The notes under the pieces are model-generated. The model was not told where the DNA came from, searched no databases, and saw only the letters and a program-made list of their open reading frames with translations. Shown piece by piece: positions 62,097-64,000 of a DNA stretch of 64,000 nt. The position numbers and the translations under genes are program-made. Source of the stretch: Fredinandcohnia onubensis (GTDB lineage: Bacteria; Bacillota; Bacilli; Bacillales; Bacillaceae_L); the NCBI RefSeq assembly GCF_002734215.1, contig NZ_NSEB01000004.1, forward strand, positions 379,954-443,953. Direction: 5' to 3'. Each line of letters starts with the position of its first letter. The first letter of the stretch is position 1.

Positions 62097-62621
62097 GTGA
62101 AACGACGAACCACACGATATTTTGTTTCAGGTCCCAATTCACTTTGGCAAATCTATAAGACCGTATCCTTTTGGAAGGTTGTTAAAAACTTTATCGTCAT
62201 ACAGATAGCGCGTTATACGCCATTTCTTGGTGTGAAAAATTGGCTGTATCGCACTTTTTTAAACATGAAGGTAGGGGAAAAGACAGCATTTGCACTCATG
62301 GTAGTGCCGGATACAATGTTTCCCGAGAAAATCAGTGTCGGAAGCAACACAGTCATTGGCTTTAATACCACCATTCTAGCCCATGAATACTTGATTAAAG
62401 AATACAGACTGGGTGAAGTTAAAATTGGCAACGAGGTAATGATTGGGGCTAATTCAACGATTTTGCCGGGTGTTGAAATTGGCGATGGAGCAATAGTGTC
62501 AGCCGGCACATTGGTCCACAGAGACGTCCCTGCAGGCAGTTTTGTTGGCGGGAACCCGATGCGAGTGATCTATACAAAAGAACAAAGAGAGCAACGAGAA
62601 AAAGAGGAATCTAACCATTGA
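62097..62621 (+). CDS. yvoF: YvoF, hexapeptide-repeat acyltransferase
   Basis: 174 residues. Left-handed beta-helix with the hexapeptide runs ISVGSNTVIGFNTTILAHEYLI, VKIGNEVMIGANSTILPGVEIGDGAIVSAGTLVHRDVPAGSFVGGNPMRVI. The His in the insertion loop (LAHEY) is the probable base. Transfers an acetyl or succinyl group to an unknown acceptor. GTG start after AAAAGGATG. Last gene of the operon. Confidence 0.9.
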   Translation: MKRRTTRYFVSGPNSLWQIYKTVSFWKVVKNFIVIQIARYTPFLGVKNWLYRTFLNMKVGEKTAFALMVVPDTMFPEKISVGSNTVIGFNTTILAHEYLIKEYRLGEVKIGNEVMIGANSTILPGVEIGDGAIVSAGTLVHRDVPAGSFVGGNPMRVIYTKEQREQREKEESNH

Positions 62622-62645
62622 GTTGGTTTGGTTCCTTTTTCATTG
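62608..62645 (+). terminator. Terminator of the hprK operon
   Basis: GGAATCTAACC pairs with GGTTTGGTTCC (one wobble, one mismatch), followed by TTTTTCA. It overlaps the yvoF stop codon. Confidence 0.7.
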
Positions 62646-62791
62646 CCCAAACTTACACATTTTACTTATCTCTTTTAACTTTCGCTTTTTCTGCTTTATC
62701 ATCTTCTTTCCTCTTTTCCTTCCTCTTTTAAATTTCAACTTCCAACATCTGTCTCCTTTCTTCCTCTCTTGCTTACAAAATCCCAGTCCAA

Positions 62792-62850
62792 TTATCCACA
62801 ATATTCACACGACTCACAAAGGTTTTCAAATCTTATCAACAATATCCACA
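62792..62850. promoter_or_regulatory. Cluster of DnaA-box-like 9-mers
   Basis: TTATCCACA (62792-62800) is a perfect DnaA box of the form TTATNCACA. It is followed at once by ATATTCACA (8 of 9). Forty-one bases later TTATCAACA (62833-62841, 8 of 9) is followed at once by ATATCCACA (62842-62850, 8 of 9). The two 18-base doublets match at 16 of 18 positions. The stretch before them (62640-62780) is strongly pyrimidine-rich on this strand. The region holds no gene. Confidence 0.6.
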
Positions 62851-62930
62851 GTTAATAACTTTATTTCCCATAATACGCACAAAATCCAAATCACACCCGA
62901 TTTATTTCACCTAAATTCTGACTTTTTTTG

Positions 62931-62959
62931 TTGACGCATGTAAGGGATAGGTGTATCAT
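62931..62959 (+). promoter_or_regulatory. Promoter of the hisZ (histidine) operon
   Basis: TTGACG, a 17-base spacer and TATCAT. The leader from here to hisZ is about 95 bases; I see no T-box. Confidence 0.75.
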
Positions 62960-63061
62960 ATACTTTATCTTGGTAGTATATTAGCGAACTAAAGCATAAT
63001 GGTTTTTTTAAGAAAATATTGGGAAAGTTAACATATACAAACTTTGGTGGTGACGAAAATC

Positions 63062-64000
63062 GTGTTTATGTTTGAAAAACCGTTAGGTATGAGAGATACA
63101 TTGCCTGCTTTATATGAAGCGAAAAAGAAAATTCGCAATGCAATGTCATCTCAAATTGAAAGCTGGGGTTATCAATTTATTGAAACTCCAACACTTGAAT
63201 ACTATGAAACAATCGGCGAGGCGTCAGCGATCCTCGACCGTCAATTATTTAAACTATTGGATTCACAGGGTCACACACTTGTGCTAAGACCTGATATGAC
63301 AGCTCCGATTGCTCGAGTTGCAGCATCTCGTTTATATCAAGGGGAATATCCACAACGCATCGCCTATTCCGCAAATGTGTTCCGTGCGCAGCAGCATGAA
63401 GGTGGAAGACCAGCTGAGTTTGAGCAAATTGGAGTCGAGTATATTGGCGATACAACAACAAGTGCTGATGCAGAGGTCATCTCGCTTATGATTGCGTCCC
63501 TTAAACAGGCAGGATTAACTAATTTTACAGTGCCAATCGGCCATATTGGTTATGTGAGAGCCTTGTTTATGGAGATTGTTGGAAATGAGGCAAGAGCGGA
63601 TGCCTTACAACGCTATTTATATGAAAAAAATTACGTTGGCTATAGAGAGCATGTGAAAAAACTACCACTTTCTTCTATTGATAAACAGCGGTTGCTTTCC
63701 CTTTTACAACTAAGAGGCAATGAATCAAAAATTGCAAAAGCAAAAGATCTAGTTGAATGTGAAGAAGGAAAAAAGGCAGCAGACGAACTTGAAATGCTCT
63801 GGAAAAAGCTAGAGGCATTCGGAGTAACTGAGCATATAAAAATCGACTTCAATCTCGTTAGCCATATGAGCTACTACACAGGAATTCTTTTCGAAGTTTA
63901 CGCTGAGAATGTAGGCTTTTTAGTAGGAAATGGTGGCCGTTATGATCATTTATTTGAAAAATTTGATCGTCCTGCACCAGCGACAGGTTTTGGAATTCGA
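63062..64000 (+). CDS. hisZ: ATP phosphoribosyltransferase regulatory subunit, 5' part
   Basis: HisZ is a histidyl-tRNA-synthetase-like protein without synthetase activity; it combines with the short HisG to form the first enzyme of histidine synthesis. 313 codons are visible with no stop before the edge. Class II synthetase-like pieces: LGMRDTLPALYEAKKKIRNAM at the start, VLRPDMTAPIARVAASRL (motif 2 region), FRAQQHEGGRPAEFEQIGVEYIG and GNGGRYDHL near the edge. GTG at 63062 after GGTGGTGA; ATG at 63068 is also possible. The position after yvoF matches B. subtilis. Confidence 0.95.
   Translation, partial: MFMFEKPLGMRDTLPALYEAKKKIRNAMSSQIESWGYQFIETPTLEYYETIGEASAILDRQLFKLLDSQGHTLVLRPDMTAPIARVAASRLYQGEYPQRIAYSANVFRAQQHEGGRPAEFEQIGVEYIGDTTTSADAEVISLMIASLKQAGLTNFTVPIGHIGYVRALFMEIVGNEARADALQRYLYEKNYVGYREHVKKLPLSSIDKQRLLSLLQLRGNESKIAKAKDLVECEEGKKAADELEMLWKKLEAFGVTEHIKIDFNLVSHMSYYTGILFEVYAENVGFLVGNGGRYDHLFEKFDRPAPATGFGIR

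Noticed and set aside
62623-62934. 103-codon open frame between yvoF and hisZ
   Set aside because: Low-complexity Phe/Leu/His/Thr composition arises from the pyrimidine-rich strand; no ribosome binding site and no family resemblance.
62960-63061. T-box or his attenuator before hisZ
   Set aside because: The leader is only about 95 bases, with no AGGGTGGNACCGCG-type T-box sequence or terminator.

Overview
The window reads as the chromosome of a low-GC, spore-forming member of the Bacillaceae. Genes carry strong AGGAGG-type ribosome binding sites, GTG and TTG starts are common, and rho-independent terminators are abundant. Sporulation genes are present (the start of a SpoIIP-like gene and a YjcZ-type small protein). 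Two blocks keep the Bacillus subtilis order: csbA-uvrB-uvrA and yvlABCD, then hprK-lgt-yvoD-ppaX-yvoF-hisZ. I cannot fix the species from sequence alone.

Layout. 1-9.8 kb: the 5' part of a SpoIIP-like gene, then small housekeeping and accessory genes (VOC and GNAT proteins, a YitT-type membrane protein, a methyltransferase, a DUF2332 protein, pirin, a glutaredoxin-like protein, a YkvA-like protein). 9.8-13.5 kb: malate:quinone oxidoreductase behind an unusually long, structured leader, then an ECF sigma factor with a DUF4179 partner. 13.6-21.9 kb: an accessory stretch with many small membrane proteins and two unrelated tandem-repeat arrays, of 21 bp (15.34 kb) and 53 bp (19.30 kb). 21.9-24.7 kb: an LmrA/LmrB-like repressor and efflux pair with a visible operator, plus a UspA protein. 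28.2-30.7 kb: a zinc/cobalt resistance operon, czcO-czrA-czcD, with a textbook CzrA operator; czcO carries a one-base frameshift. 30.7-35.8 kb: a serine hydrolase and a two-component system followed by an HtrA-type protease. 36-42.3 kb: DinB-like and Myb/SANT-like genes, an orphan cyclic-di-GMP-I riboswitch with its own terminator, prfC, and an iron-siderophore/cobalamin-type ABC importer. 42.3-48.4 kb: csbA, then uvrBA behind an SOS box.

48.5-52 kb is an accessory insertion: an aldolase-family gene and a frameshifted REP-associated tyrosine transposase (RAYT), embedded among copies of a short hairpin with core GGGACGGTTCT. Another copy lies 20 kb away. Next come yvlABCD with a SigW-type promoter; a nitrilase / sodium-solute symporter / LysR unit that looks inserted; and the hprK-lgt-yvoD-ppaX-yvoF operon. 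The last intergenic region holds two DnaA-box-like doublets and a promoter for hisZ, which runs off the window.

I see no CRISPR array, prophage, tRNA, rRNA or recognisable defence island. The features most worth a second look are the orphan c-di-GMP riboswitch, the RAYT/hairpin family, the two tandem arrays, the DnaA-box doublets and the mqo leader.
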